From the NCBI GenBank assembly GCA_949592205.1, contig CATIUR010000001.1, positions 45,835,001 through 45,899,000 of the forward strand: a stretch of DNA of 64,000 bases, given 5' to 3'. The DNA is from Helichrysum umbraculigerum (lineage: Eukaryota; Streptophyta; Magnoliopsida; Asterales; Asteraceae). Below are positions 1 to 10,709 of the stretch, in pieces. The notes below the pieces were generated by a model that was not told the origin of the DNA, made no database searches, and saw only the letters and a program-made list of their open reading frames with translations. Each line of letters begins with the position of its first letter. The first letter of the stretch is position 1. The translations under genes were made by a program, and so were the position numbers.

Positions 1-22
1 TGTTTTATTTTTGAACTTTGTG

Positions 23-27
23 GGTGT
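23..27. repeat. Target site duplication of A, left copy (GGTGT)
   Basis: GGTGT at 23-27 is repeated at 14332-14336 just outside the other LTR. The uninterrupted relative near 51434-51450 reads ATGGGTGTGTTCCC, with one copy, which proves the insertion point. Confidence 0.95.
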
Positions 28-534
28 TGTCACACCCCCAAAATCGGTAATTGTGTTTATTTAATGATTAGCGGAAGCAAGTTATGATTAGCGAAAACAT
101 TATGTGTAAACAGTTTAACAACGGGGGTGATGACGTTACAAATGTGCATTCATCGTATCAGAGCATATGATCATATAGAACATAATGTATAAAGGATGCC
201 AGTTTAAAATAGTTATTACAAAAATATACGACTATGTAAGTCGTATAGTAGTAACAAAGTTTAAAACATTTAAGTTTTACAATACATATGTTAAGATAAG
301 ATTTCATGAGTATAACTGCAATGTCTGCAGTAATACAGAGGAAATCCTCAAAAGCAGTCCCAAAATATATGGCATCCTAAGTAGTCCAGGGTTGTCCATC
401 CTGAATGCATGCGATCCTTACTTACGTAGCTAATTTCCTGTAAAACATAGAAAGAAAGTCGTCAACAAATATGTTGAGTGAATTCACAGGTTTTGTATAA
501 ATATGTGGTATGTTAAACCATTTATGTTTAAGTT

Positions 535-720
535 ATTGAAATGTTATTCAATAAATAAATGTTTGCAGGTTTTGCAATTTATAAGATGTTAGGGATAGTT
601 ACCCTAAAATATAGTTTTATGTGGGTTGTTACCCAAAATGTATGTCTGGTGATTCACCAGTATATAAATATTACCAGTAGGTATACCAGTATAAAAACAG
701 TTGTAGGATACGTTCATCCT
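535..720 (-). ncRNA. Hairpin series in LTR of A
   Basis: At least five short perfect hairpins follow one another. They are ATTGAA/TTCAAT (535-552), TTAGGG/CCCTAA (589-607), TGGG/CCCA (622-635), CTGGTG/CACCAG (646-660) and AGGAT/ATCCT (705-720). Arms differ completely while three loops are similar (ATGTTA, ATAGTTA, TTGTTA). The matching region of C carries a longer array of the same kind. Whether this works as RNA is inference. The same series occurs in the other LTR near 11215-11405. Confidence 0.6.
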
Positions 721-2141
721 AAATAGTAAGTGGGAATGCTTAGACTTATAATCCCCTGAAAGGTGAGCTAAACCTCGCAGGTTAAAGTAACGCGACCTAA
801 CCCTATAACCAAACCACAACCAAAACTTATGTTGTTTGCCTGAAGGACAATTAAGTATACGCTCCATCCACAGGAGGGTCGTCACGGCAATAGTACTATT
901 CGTATACTCAGTGGCTAGAGTCACCTAGCTAATGGTTATAGTCTGCATGACATAAGGTCTTTCATGCACACATTTCAAGTCTGGGTCCGTACTAGGATAC
1001 AATGTCTAATTCCCAAAACAGTTGTGAAAACGTTATTTCATATCAAACAGTTGTATAAAGCAATAAAGCATTTATATAATTTGCTGCATGTGTTTGCATG
1101 CAGTTTCTATGTTTACACCCCTATGTTTAAAAGCATAAAACATTTGCAAAGTAGGGGCTGTGAACTCACAGTAGTTTGCTCGGTAGGAATGCTAGCAGAA
1201 AACAGTGTCGCCCAAGGTATGTTAACCTATATACAATAAATATATTAACATACGTACGTTTGATTTGTTTTAATCATTTATGTTAACAGTTTGTTTGTTT
1301 CGAAGAAATGGTTAATTTCTTAAGAATATAAGTTGTTAACTTTATTATTGACATATCGTTGAAACATTATTATTATTCCTCAAATCGTATACTTGTTAAG
1401 CGTACAAACCAATATGTAATTGTCTACTTAACGGAAGGTCGTTTTGTTTCATTTGTACATATACTTTATTTACAGTTGTACGTATGTTATTCCAAAATCA
1501 TTGTAAGTACATATATTTGTTTTATATATGTATACTTAAGTAATATACTTGTTGTATATTATTAGATTATACGTTGGTTAAACGTGAAGTTTATTGTGTA
1601 TATATATATATATTTGTGAATATATATATTCCTTAAGTGTCGTATATATTTATTTAATCAATACGTTGTTCTCGTATATTAAAATATATATAAGTTTCCA
1701 TTTGTTTAAGAAAACGTATACGTTTGTGTCTATATATATCGTGTGTCCTCGAATATATGTATATATATTGTAATACGCTGTTTCGTATTTTAAAAAGATT
1801 GCAAGTTTTATTTGTTATAAAACTTAGATTGTTTTTTTATAAAACGAATGTCGTTTATTTTTAATATCGTTACGTTTGTTTAATAAGTGTTAAATATCTC
1901 GAAAGTGTAATCGTATCCAAATCGTATAATTTACAAAGTTCGTATACATATATATGTCATATATCGTTTGTTCGTACGAAATAAATAAGTCCAAAGTCCG
2001 TGTCTCGGATATATCACATTATTGTTTTTATTAATGGTTTACAATGTTTCGTAAATGTATCGTATAAATGGAATCGTTAACGAAATCGTTTGTTTGTTAA
2101 AAAAAAAAAATAATAAAAGTCAAAGTGTTGACCAGACACGG

Positions 2142-2487
2142 GAATCCGCCGGATTCTATTGTAATCCGCCGGATTCAAGTACCAAAATCGGAATACGCCG
2201 GATTCGAGTGAATCCGCCGTATTCAATCAAGTTCGGGGGAATCCGCCGTATTCAATCGAATACGCCGGATTCGTTTGTGTTCAACAGGCAATTCGTGTGA
2301 AGGTTTGGGAATACGCCGGATTCATTTGAATCCGCCGTATTCATCCGTGTCTTTTACTCGTTCATCGTTTTAGCCGAAGATTTGTGTGCGGGTCGGACAC
2401 GGGAATCCGCCGGATTCCCTTGAATCCGCCGGATTCGTTTGGTTTTTGGTTCTGAATACGCCGGATTCAAAGGAATCCGCCGTATTC
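2142..2487. repeat. Six pairs of 15-bp palindrome-like units in LTR of A
   Basis: There are twelve units of the type GAATCCGCCGGATTC, GAATACGCCGGATTC or GAATCCGCCGTATTC (one begins TAATCC). They start at 2142, 2162, 2191, 2210, 2239, 2258, 2309, 2328, 2403, 2422, 2454 and 2473, giving six pairs with starts 19-20 bp apart. In every pair whose first member has ACG the second has CGT, and the reverse. Partners are therefore reverse complements except at the central base. The cluster is a GC- and CpG-rich island in an AT-rich LTR. Confidence 0.95.
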
Positions 2488-3670
2488 GTGGCTCGTTTCA
2501 GCCCCTGTTCGTGTCTGATGAAACTTATACACGAGTTTAATTAGCTTATTTCCTTTACACTATGTTACCAAACGTTTATATCAACAAGTTATATCATTTT
2601 TACGAGTTACTACACTATTCTAACAAGTTTTTATGTGTTGATTTTTGTATTTGAAGTTTTGGGTTATAAAACCATTTTCATGATCAATCCATTAATCTTC
2701 AAGTTTTGTGTGTTATACACTTAGATTATGGTATGAATACAAGTTATATAACGAAATATAAGTAAAGAAATCAAAGAAGTGAAAGTTCCTTACAATGAGA
2801 TGAAAATGGTGAGGATGATGATGATCGATGATGATGGAGATGTTGCTCCTGGTTTGTTGTTCTACTTCAATTCCTGATGTTGTTGTGGTTGTGATGTTTG
2901 AAGAAGAAAATGAAAGAAATGATAGATGATGATTGTGTATGTGTTGAAGAGATCACAGAGAAGGAAGGAGGGAGTAAAATAATTTGAACGGGTATGGTGC
3001 AAAAAGAAACTAGTCTCCTGCATTATTGAAGTTAGGTGCCAAATTTTGGCACCTCAATTTCCAGTACGGGTATAATTTTAGCAATATAAAAATAAACATT
3101 TTACATTTTTATTTTGTAGGTGTTCTACTGGTTCGTAATTTATGATTAGAATAATGATATTATCATTATTTTAAGATGATGTACATTTTTGTACATTTTA
3201 CTGCGCGCAACTATTTGAGCGTAAAATTTCAGTTAATTTATGATTTCATATTTTGAGGTAATGTTCTAACTTCTTCCAAATGAACGAGAAAATTTACATT
3301 TTTATGATTCGACCTTTTATGTGTGTTTTAGAATTGTTTCTGTTCGTGTTATAATACGTTTTATTTTAAACGTATATTTAGACCACTTTATCTATTTGTT
3401 ATAGATATATAAATACTCGTAATTAATAATTAAGTTATTAGTTATTTTTCTGTCACGAAACTTTTGTTATTTATTTTTGTCGGGTTCGTTCCGATATATT
3501 TGTACGTAACTTTTAATACCTACGTATTACGTGTTACTTTTTGTTTAAAAGTACCGGGCTTGCTAGGCTTACATCACATCAAAAAGTTTTGTTAAAACTT
3601 AATCAGGAAATTAGCGTAAGAATGCACATGCTTAATTGTTAATTAATACCTAATTTGGAGAGTTGTCACA

Positions 3671-3680
3671 TTCTCCCCCC
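3671..3680 (-). promoter_or_regulatory. Polypurine tract of A
   Basis: On the minus strand GGGGGGAGAA directly precedes the LTR start TGTGACA. It is the primer for plus-strand DNA synthesis. Confidence 0.9.
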
Positions 3681-3704
3681 GTTAGGGAAATCTCGTCCCG
3701 AGAT

Positions 3705-6700
3705 TTAATTTGTGTCGTTAGTCGTGGTCACGGGTTCAAATAGGTGGGGATATTTCTTGCGCATTTCATCCTCGCGTTCCCAGGTGAACTCTGGGCCTCT
3801 TTTCGAGTTCCATCGAATTTTGACAAGTTTGATCCGACTGTTTCGGAGTTTCTGAGTTTTCGTATCCATTACTTCAAGCGGTTCCTCCACGAAATTGAGT
3901 TTTGCGTCGACATAGATTTCTTCGGGAGGTATAATTAACGCTTCGTCGGATAGACACTTCTTAAGGTTACTCACGTGAAACGTGTCGTGAATATTACTAA
4001 GTTCTTGTGGCAGTTTAAGCTTATAAGCTACAGGACCAATCCTTGCTAGGATCTCAAAAGGTCCAATGTAACGTGGATTCAGTTTACCGCGTTTTCCAAA
4101 TCGTACAACTCCTTTCCAAGGAGATACCTTGAGTAGGACTCTGTCACCTACTTGAAATTCTAAAGGTTTCCGTCTATTGTCTGCATAACTCTTTTGTCGG
4201 TCTCGTGCTGTTTTCAATCGATTAAGCACTTCAGATATCTTGTCCGTTGTCTCTTGGACTATCTCAGGACCTGATAATTGTCTGTCGTCTAACTCTGCCC
4301 AACAGAGTGGGGATCGGCACTTGCGTCCGTACAACGCCTCGAAAGGTGCCATTTGTATGCTCGTATGATAACTATTGTTGTACGAGAATTCGGCTAAAGG
4401 GAGATGAACATCCCAGTTTCCTCCAAAATCAATCACGCAGGCTCTTAGCAAATCCTCGAGCGTTTGAATGGTTCGCTCGCTTTGACCATCGGTTTGTGGA
4501 TGGTAGGCGGTACTCATGTCGAGTCTAGTGCCTAAAGCTTGTTGCAATGTTTGCCAGAAGCGAGAGGTGAAACGTGCATCTCTATCAGAGATGATAGATA
4601 ATGGAACTCCATGTCTAGAAACAACTTCTTTTATGTAAATTCTAGCCAGCTTTTCCATCTTATCTGTCTCTTTGATGGCTAGAAAGTGAGATGATTTTGT
4701 CAGTCTGTCGACTATCACCCATATGGAGTCCATCCCAGATGCTGTCTTCGGTAACTTCGTTATGAAATCCATTGTGATATGCTCCCATTTCCATTTGGGC
4801 AACTCAGGTTGTTGCAGAAGCCCGGACGGCTTTTGGTACTCAGTCTTAACTTTTGCACAAGTCAGGCATCTACTAACATAGGTGGCAATGTCTCTTTTCA
4901 TGCCAGGCCACCAATAAAATCCTTTCAGATCGTGGTACATCTTATCTGCACCAGGATGTATCGAGTAATTGGACTTATGAGCTTCGTCCAATACCAGGCT
5001 ACGTAGCTCATCAACACAAGGAATCCAAATTCGATTCATGAAGTATAATACTCCATTTTCCTTAGACTCCAGTTGCTTCTCCATCCCTTTGAGGGATTCG
5101 TCCTTCATACTTTCTGGAGTAAAGGCTGCTTGCTGAGCATCACGAATTTGGGTAATAAGTTCCAAGTGGATTGTCAGTCCTAAGGCTCGAACTCTTCAAG
5201 GTTTTACTCGTTCCTTACGACTCAAGGCATCCGCTACTACATTAGCTTTGCCTGGATGGTACTTGATTTCACAGTCGTAATCATTCAACAGTTCAACCCA
5301 ACGTCTTTGTCTCATGTTGAGTTCTTTCTGATCAAATATATGTTGGAGACTTTTGTGATCAGTGAAGATCGTACACTTTGTACCATATAAGTAGTGTCTC
5401 CAAATCTTAAGGGCAAAAACGACTGCTCCTAGCTCTAAGTCATGCGTCGTATAGTTCTTCTCGTGAATCTTCAATTGACGAGACGCATAAGCAATGACTT
5501 TGTCGTTTTGCATTAACACGCAACCTAATCCTTGATGTGAGGCATCACAGTAGACAACAAAATTTTCTACTCCTTCTGGTAAGGACAGGATAGGTGCGGT
5601 GCTCAATTTCTCTTTCAGTAGTTGAAAAGCATTCTCTTGCTTCTCGCCCCAATCAAACTTCTTGTCTTTTTGCGTTAGGGCGGTGATTGGTTGAGCTATC
5701 TTCGAGAAATTCTCAATGAATCTTCGGTAGTAACCGGCTAGCCCAAGGAATTGTCGTATCTCAGTTGGGGTTTTTGGGGCTTCCCAATTTCTAATCGCCT
5801 CAATTTTGGATGGGTCTACATGAATTCCTTTGCTATTGATCACATGACCAAGGAAATGAACCTCACGCATCCAAAACTCGCATTTAGAGAACTTTGCATA
5901 AAGCTTCTCTTTCTCCAGTAATTCAAGAATCATTCTCAGGTGCTGTTCATGGTCTTCCTTCGTTCGCGAGTATATCAGAATATCGTCAATGAACACTATG
6001 ACGAACTTATCCAAGTAAGGTTTACATACTCTATTCATTAGATCCATGAACACTGCTGGCGCATTTGTTAGCCCAAACGGCATAACCAGGAACTCGTAAT
6101 GACCGTATCGAGTCCTAAACGCAGTCTTAGGGATATCCTCATCCCGTACCTTCAGTTGATGGTAGCCCGATCTCAAGTCGATCTTTGAGTAATAACTTGA
6201 CCCTTGCAGTTGGTCAAACAAATCATCGATGCGTGGTAATGGGTATCGGTTCTTAATCGTCACTTTGTTCAGTTCTCGATAATCGATACACATCCGCATT
6301 GATCCATCCTTCTTTTTGACGAACAGAACCGGAGCTCCCCACGGTGAAAAGCTCGGTCGGATGAATCCTAAATCCAACAGTTCTTGTAACTGTGCAGACA
6401 GTTCTTGCATTTCTGATGGAGCTAAACGGTAAGGCGCACCAGCAATCGGTGCAGCTCCCGGCACCAGGTCGATATGAAATTCAACCTGCCGTGGAGGTGG
6501 TAACCCTGGTAGCTCGTCAGGAAATACTCCTGGGTAGTCACGTACTACGGCCACGTCGTCTATGCGTCGCTCCTCGGGTTTCTTATCCACAACATGTACC
6601 AAAAATGCTTGGTACCCTTTTCGTAGATACTTATTTGCCTTCATGCATGTAATCGTTTTCACCACACGATTACTCTTTTCTCCTTGAATCATCAATATTT

Positions 6701-8306
6701 CTCCTGACAGTAAAGGTAACCGTACAATCTTCTCATCACAGATGATTTCCGCGCGATTTAGTGACAACCAATCCATGCCAACCACTATATCGAAGCTCCC
6801 TAGTTCTACCGGTAGTAAGTCTATCTTGAAAGAATGACATTCTAACGTTAAGGTGCATCCTGGTACTATTTCTCCTGATTCAATCAACTTACCATCGGCT
6901 AGCTCTACATTATATTTGTTATCTAGCTTAAGGGATTCGATCTCTAATAGTGGTCTAAACTCAGTGGACACAAAGCTTAAATCAGCACCTGAATCAAATA
7001 ACACAGAAGCAAAGTGGTTGTTTACAAGAAATGTACTAGTGACTGTGTTAGGATCCTGTCGTGCCTCTGGTGCTCCTAACATGAACACGCATCCACGAGC
7101 TGGTTGGTTGTTGTTTCCACGGTTGTTTCCGTTGTTGTTGCGGTTACGAGCGTTGTTGGCGTTACGATTTTGGTTATTGAGTCGAGGACATCGGTTTCGA
7201 TAATGCCTCGTGTCGCCACATTCAAAACAACCCTGGTTTTGGCGAGCAATGTTTCCCTTAGGGGTAGGGTTAACTTTACAGTTTTGGGTTTTGTGACCCC
7301 ATCCCTTACAACTGTCGCAAAACCAACATTCACCCTCATGGTGTTTGCTACACTTATCACACTTAGGTTTGTTACCCAAGTATGGCTTCGGTTCCACAAT
7401 GGTGGCAGCGTAAGACTTAGGATTTCCAGATCCTTTCTTGTTGGTTTGACCCTGACGGTCATTCCATTTACGCTTCTTACTTCCAGAACTACCAGCTTCA
7501 GCACTGCTCGGCTCAACCTTGGCCGGCACATTTTTCGGTGTCAACGTCCCCATTCTAACTGCTTCATCAGTCAAACTCTGCGCTAGGGTAACAGCGCTCC
7601 TGAAGGTGTCAGGTTTGGAGGACGTAACTAAACTCCTGATCTGTGGTGCCAGTCCATACACATAGCGTTCAATACGCTTGTACTCAGGTGTTACCATGTG
7701 TGGCACAAGACGAGCTAGTTCTTGGAACCTGGTTGTATAACCAGTGATATCAGCACTAATCATAGCAATGTTCCACAACTCAGTCTCAATTTTCTGCATC
7801 TCACTGCGAGGGCAGAATTCTTCAATCATCATACGCTTCAATGTTTCCCATGTCATTGAATAAGCAGCTGGTCGTCCCATCGACTGGACTTGACTGTTCC
7901 ACCAAGTCAAAGCTTTATCAGCTAGTGTGCAGGCGACATATTTCACCGCAGTGTCTGGTAGACAATCACGGATATCCAACACAGAATCCATCTTTTCTAT
8001 CCAGTGTATAATACCAATAGCACCTTCAGTGCCACAGAAAGGAGGTGGTTTACAAGCCTGAAATGTCTTATATGAACACCCTCGGCGGTTATTCACAACA
8101 GTCTCAGTGTTAACAGGGGTCGATCCACTGTTATTAATCCCATTCTCACGGTTTCGACTTGCCTCATACTCGGCAATACCTTCAGCAATGCGTCTAGCAA
8201 TCATCTGCTCAGTAGTTTCCTCAGTGTTAGGTGGTGGAATGGTTTCAGGTGTAGGGGGTACAGTTGTCTTCTGACTGTTCCTAGTAATTCGTCGTTTTGG
8301 CGGCAT
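3705..8306 (-). pseudogene. gag-pol polyprotein of A, one nonsense codon
   Basis: This is one frame of 1533 codons from an ATG at 8304-8306. Order: a capsid-like Gag region (about 80-250), zinc-binding segments including two clear CCHC knuckles (about 315-376), protease LFDSGADLSF (about 435), reverse transcriptase with FIDDIL (about 770), RNase H with VYCDAS (about 917), integrase HHCC zinc domain (about 1110-1155) with a DDE core starting at MDFITKLP, and a C-terminal WEREDEMRKKYPHLF segment like the chromodomain tail of Tekay chromoviruses. The only break seen is TGA at 5196-5198, between RNase H and integrase; C has an arginine codon there, so CGA to TGA by CpG deamination is likely. Function: cytoplasmic particle assembly, reverse transcription primed by tRNA-iMet, and nuclear integration, probably into H3K9-methylated chromatin (family knowledge). 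Confidence 0.93.
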
Positions 8307-8946
8307 GATTCAGTTCTGCGATGAATAAAATGCAGAAGTCAATGCCAAGATAATGAATGTGATGAACAAGATTTCACATTGTCTATCAAATGAATTAGTA
8401 TGGAGAATTTGAAAGAATAAGGTTTCACATTGAATGTCGCAAGACTTTGAAACACTCATATGTACTTTATACAATATAATCACGTTGGCCAGGCATCATT
8501 ATATAATGCCAAATACATATTTCTTTTCATCATCGTTCAAGCGCAAACAATGTTTTAGGGAATTCAAGATAAAATCAATAATTCAAGGTGTAGTAGGTTT
8601 TCAAAGTTTGCAAGAAATGGTTTTAAACAATTATCTCGTGGTAAATTTTCTATCACATGTATATATAGAAATGAATATAATTCGCACGAAATTTCGAATC
8701 GAACCTAAGTTATATTATAAATTAACTAAAACATCCTTACTTCGTTTCATACAAAACTTGATGATATCTTCTACATCCATCAAGAGTGGTTTCCCATACA
8801 ACACGAGTTGCTACAGTACTAATTAGACTAAACTTAACTCTACTTAGATCTTAACAAAATAGTTATATTCCTGCGACAGTTCTTCATCAGTTCATTATTA
8901 AGCTATCTTTAGCTATGTTCTCTGTCGTAGTGTATATTTTTCACTT
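8307..8946 (-). other. Gag leader / inter-ORF spacer of A
   Basis: These 640 bases lie between extra ORF2 and the gag start. They are AT-rich. No coding frame with recognisable content was seen on the minus strand. An open stretch on the plus strand (8434-8826) is antisense to the element and not credible as a gene. Confidence 0.6.
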
Positions 8947-9402
8947 TTACTCCTGATTCAGATTAGGAGAGAAGTAGCGTGTTTCCAGCATAGTTTTGTA
9001 TCGCAGAGTCGGATAGTAGCCCAGATCATTCTCAGTTGAGCATTTGCACAAACGTTTGATCCAAGACTTAACTCTTTTCTTGCGATTACTAGCCACTTTC
9101 TTCCAGAAGCGTATTTTATCCTTAACTCGGACAATCATAGGCCTCTTTAGGATTCTCAATTCTAGCTCACGGTTCCTACATTTGAACACAAGCTCCCAAT
9201 TTTGACCATCCAATCTTTCAGCCTGGTCTCGTACTTTTTCGTACTCCTCTACGTCGACCATGCCGAATTGGTGGTTTTCAATTTCTTCTTCCACAAGTTC
9301 CACTATCGGAATTGTTTCGGTATCGACATATACATATTGTATTTGCTCGTTGATGGTTATGTCCTCATCTGATGAGTATTCACTTATAACAGGTTCTGCC
9401 AT
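8947..9402 (-). CDS. Extra ORF2 of A, unknown acidic/basic protein
   Basis: This is a 151-residue frame from an ATG at 9400-9402, lying between extra ORF1 and gag. I do not recognise it. The N-terminal half is strongly acidic (SSDED near residue 11, VELVEEEIEN near 35). The C-terminal half is basic and tryptophan-containing (KKVASNRKKRVKSWIKRLCK near 105-124). The switch would suit a nucleic-acid- or Gag-binding adaptor, but that is a guess. The N-terminus has a serine/acidic patch like the start of extra ORF1 in C (DSDTEED), so an old duplication is possible. C has no counterpart; its space between extra ORF1 and gag is only 339 bp. The open frame in an element with two nonsense codons elsewhere suggests it is real. 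Confidence 0.5.
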   Translation of the reverse strand: MAEPVISEYSSDEDITINEQIQYVYVDTETIPIVELVEEEIENHQFGMVDVEEYEKVRDQAERLDGQNWELVFKCRNRELELRILKRPMIVRVKDKIRFWKKVASNRKKRVKSWIKRLCKCSTENDLGYYPTLRYKTMLETRYFSPNLNQE

Positions 9403-9588
9403 TTTTCCAGTTTCAGGAGATCTATAGATTACAAGGACATATTTCAGTATCCACAGTTATGTAGTCTCTATTGTTAATATATAATCCAATCACAACGCAC
9501 AGTAACATAAACAATAATAATAAACCAAATACATATGTCATATCATATAACTGATCATAGTTAGTTCATAAGTTTTTATACAAAACAG

Positions 9589-9704
9589 GATGGATCTATC
9601 CTAGATATCCATCGGTCCAAAGACTAATCAAAGCATGACGGGCCTGTCTACACACCGTCGATCCAAATGATATACAAAACATGACAGGTCTGTCTATACC
9701 CGTC
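9589..9704 (-). ncRNA. Three tandem hairpins between the extra ORFs of A
   Basis: Three imperfect repeats of about 50 bp each contain a short stem: GATGGAT/ATCCATC (9589-9613), GACGG/CCGTC (9637-9659) and GACAGG/CCCGTC (9683-9704, one G-U pair on the minus-strand RNA). Between stems the flanks are alike (TTTGG.YCGA before, TGTTTTGTA after, minus strand). C has two homologous hairpins with other stem sequences at 33868-33946. The rest of 9403-9775 holds nothing else I can name. Confidence 0.65.
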
Positions 9705-9775
9705 GAACCAAAGTTCCAAGTCTAATACATAGTATATATACAATCCTAAGTAGGCATAACCCGCCCTACATAGGT

Positions 9776-10537
9776 CTAACGGAAGTACGGTAGAAATGAT
9801 CCCACGGCTGTCCTCAACACAGCCATCACCACACAAGCACCAACCACAAGCCCTGCAATCCTAACACGTCTCTCAAGTGTCCTCACACGAGCACGTGCGG
9901 ACCCAGCTATCTCCTGGGTAGTAAACACATGGTTCAACAGAAAGTGATGATGCTCATGCATACCAGCCATGTCCCCATACAGACGGGAGACCTCATCCTG
10001 TACCTGTCCAAGGTGAGAACCCCTGCTAGAAGTAATACAGAACAATGTAAGCATAACAGCAACTAATGTAGGGAGAGTCTGCTCTATCGGCTCTCCAGTG
10101 GTAGGCAGTGGTACTGGGGGTCGTGAGGACTCTCCTGTCTAAAATGTGGAGGGAAAACCCTCTAATGACCTCCAGTGCCTCAACATAGGAGTCATCCACT
10201 CTAGATGAGCAAGCCTGGGTGCCCTCTGTGGAGACTCAACAGACTCGTCCGCTGGTGCTAACGGACCAATAGGAAGATCTCGGATACACATCCTCGGTGT
10301 CCTCCTATACACAGGCCTGTGAGAAGTCTCAGCAGCCTGGTGGTGAATACCTGTAGTAGTAGGGATAACCTCATGTGCTGTCGGTGGTGGCGCAATGTAA
10401 GCGTCACTAGTGTCATCTGACATGTCTCTCAAATGAACAGATGACTCATCCCCTACAGTGATCGCGGGACCCTCAAAAGTAGCCTCGGTCGGCTCTTCAT
10501 CCGAAGCATAAACATGGTAAAGTGATTGACTAGACAT
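9776..10537 (-). pseudogene. Extra ORF1 of A, membrane-anchored protein of unknown function, one stop
   Basis: This frame has 253 codons from an ATG at 10535-10537 and lies between the primer site and gag. It is interrupted once by TAG at 10139-10141, with the frame preserved on both sides. Compared with the intact counterpart in C, conserved stretches are RRTP..C.RD.PIGP (about 94-112), L.WM...LRHWR (about 117-127) and the C-terminus, a hydrophobic run ending FLPYFR (last 25 residues). A charged, helix-prone segment precedes it. Such a tail suggests one membrane helix with a very short lumenal or outer end. No signal peptide is visible. I know of no named family. Function is unknown. Confidence 0.75.
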
Positions 10538-10691
10538 ACTGTGACAAGGGAAATTGTGTGTGGCGTGTCAGTCGTATGTTAGATGTATGCAAACGTATGT
10601 ATGTATGAATGCATGAATGTTCTAGCCAAGGCTATAGTCTAGGTCTCTAAGGTTTTCAGTCACCTAAAGACTTCTAGTTCGCTATAACCAA
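10538..10691 (-). other. Leader of A between primer site and extra ORF1
   Basis: This short untranslated leader holds GTATGTATGTATG-type repeats near 10590. It is similar to 32867-33001 in C. Confidence 0.6.
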
Positions 10692-10705
10692 TGGCTCTGA
10701 TACCA
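10692..10705 (-). promoter_or_regulatory. Primer binding site of A, tRNA-iMet
   Basis: On the minus strand TGGTATCAGAGCCA follows the 5' LTR after a 4-base spacer. It is complementary to the 3' end of plant initiator tRNA-Met. Confidence 0.95.
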
Positions 10706-10709
10706 AGTC

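Larger units (their letters stand above)
28..3670 (-). repeat. 3' LTR of element A
   Basis: This 3643-bp LTR begins TGTCACACCCCC and ends GTTGTCACA as read on the plus strand. Element orientation is minus. It is AT-rich apart from the palindrome cluster at 2142-2487. It holds a hairpin series at 535-720 and no gene. No convincing TATA box was placed because the AT-rich part offers many candidates. Confidence 0.93.

Noticed and set aside
964..1239. Open frames in the LTRs of A (also 1359-1565, 2055-2300, and their copies near 11643-12980)
   Set aside because: LTR sequence with low-complexity or palindrome-derived translation; both LTR copies share them only because LTRs are identical.
2142..2487. 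Regularly spaced palindromic repeats could be taken for a CRISPR-like array
   Set aside because: They lie in a plant LTR, spacing is only about 20 bp or irregular between pairs, spacers are not unique sequences of constant length, and there are no cas genes.
7104..7586. 160-codon open frame on the plus strand
   Set aside because: It is antisense to the zinc-knuckle and linker part of gag-pol of A; composition is a shadow of that gene.
8434..8826. 130-codon open frame on the plus strand between gag and extra ORF2 of A
   Set aside because: It is antisense to the element, AT-rich, with no recognisable motif and no counterpart in C.
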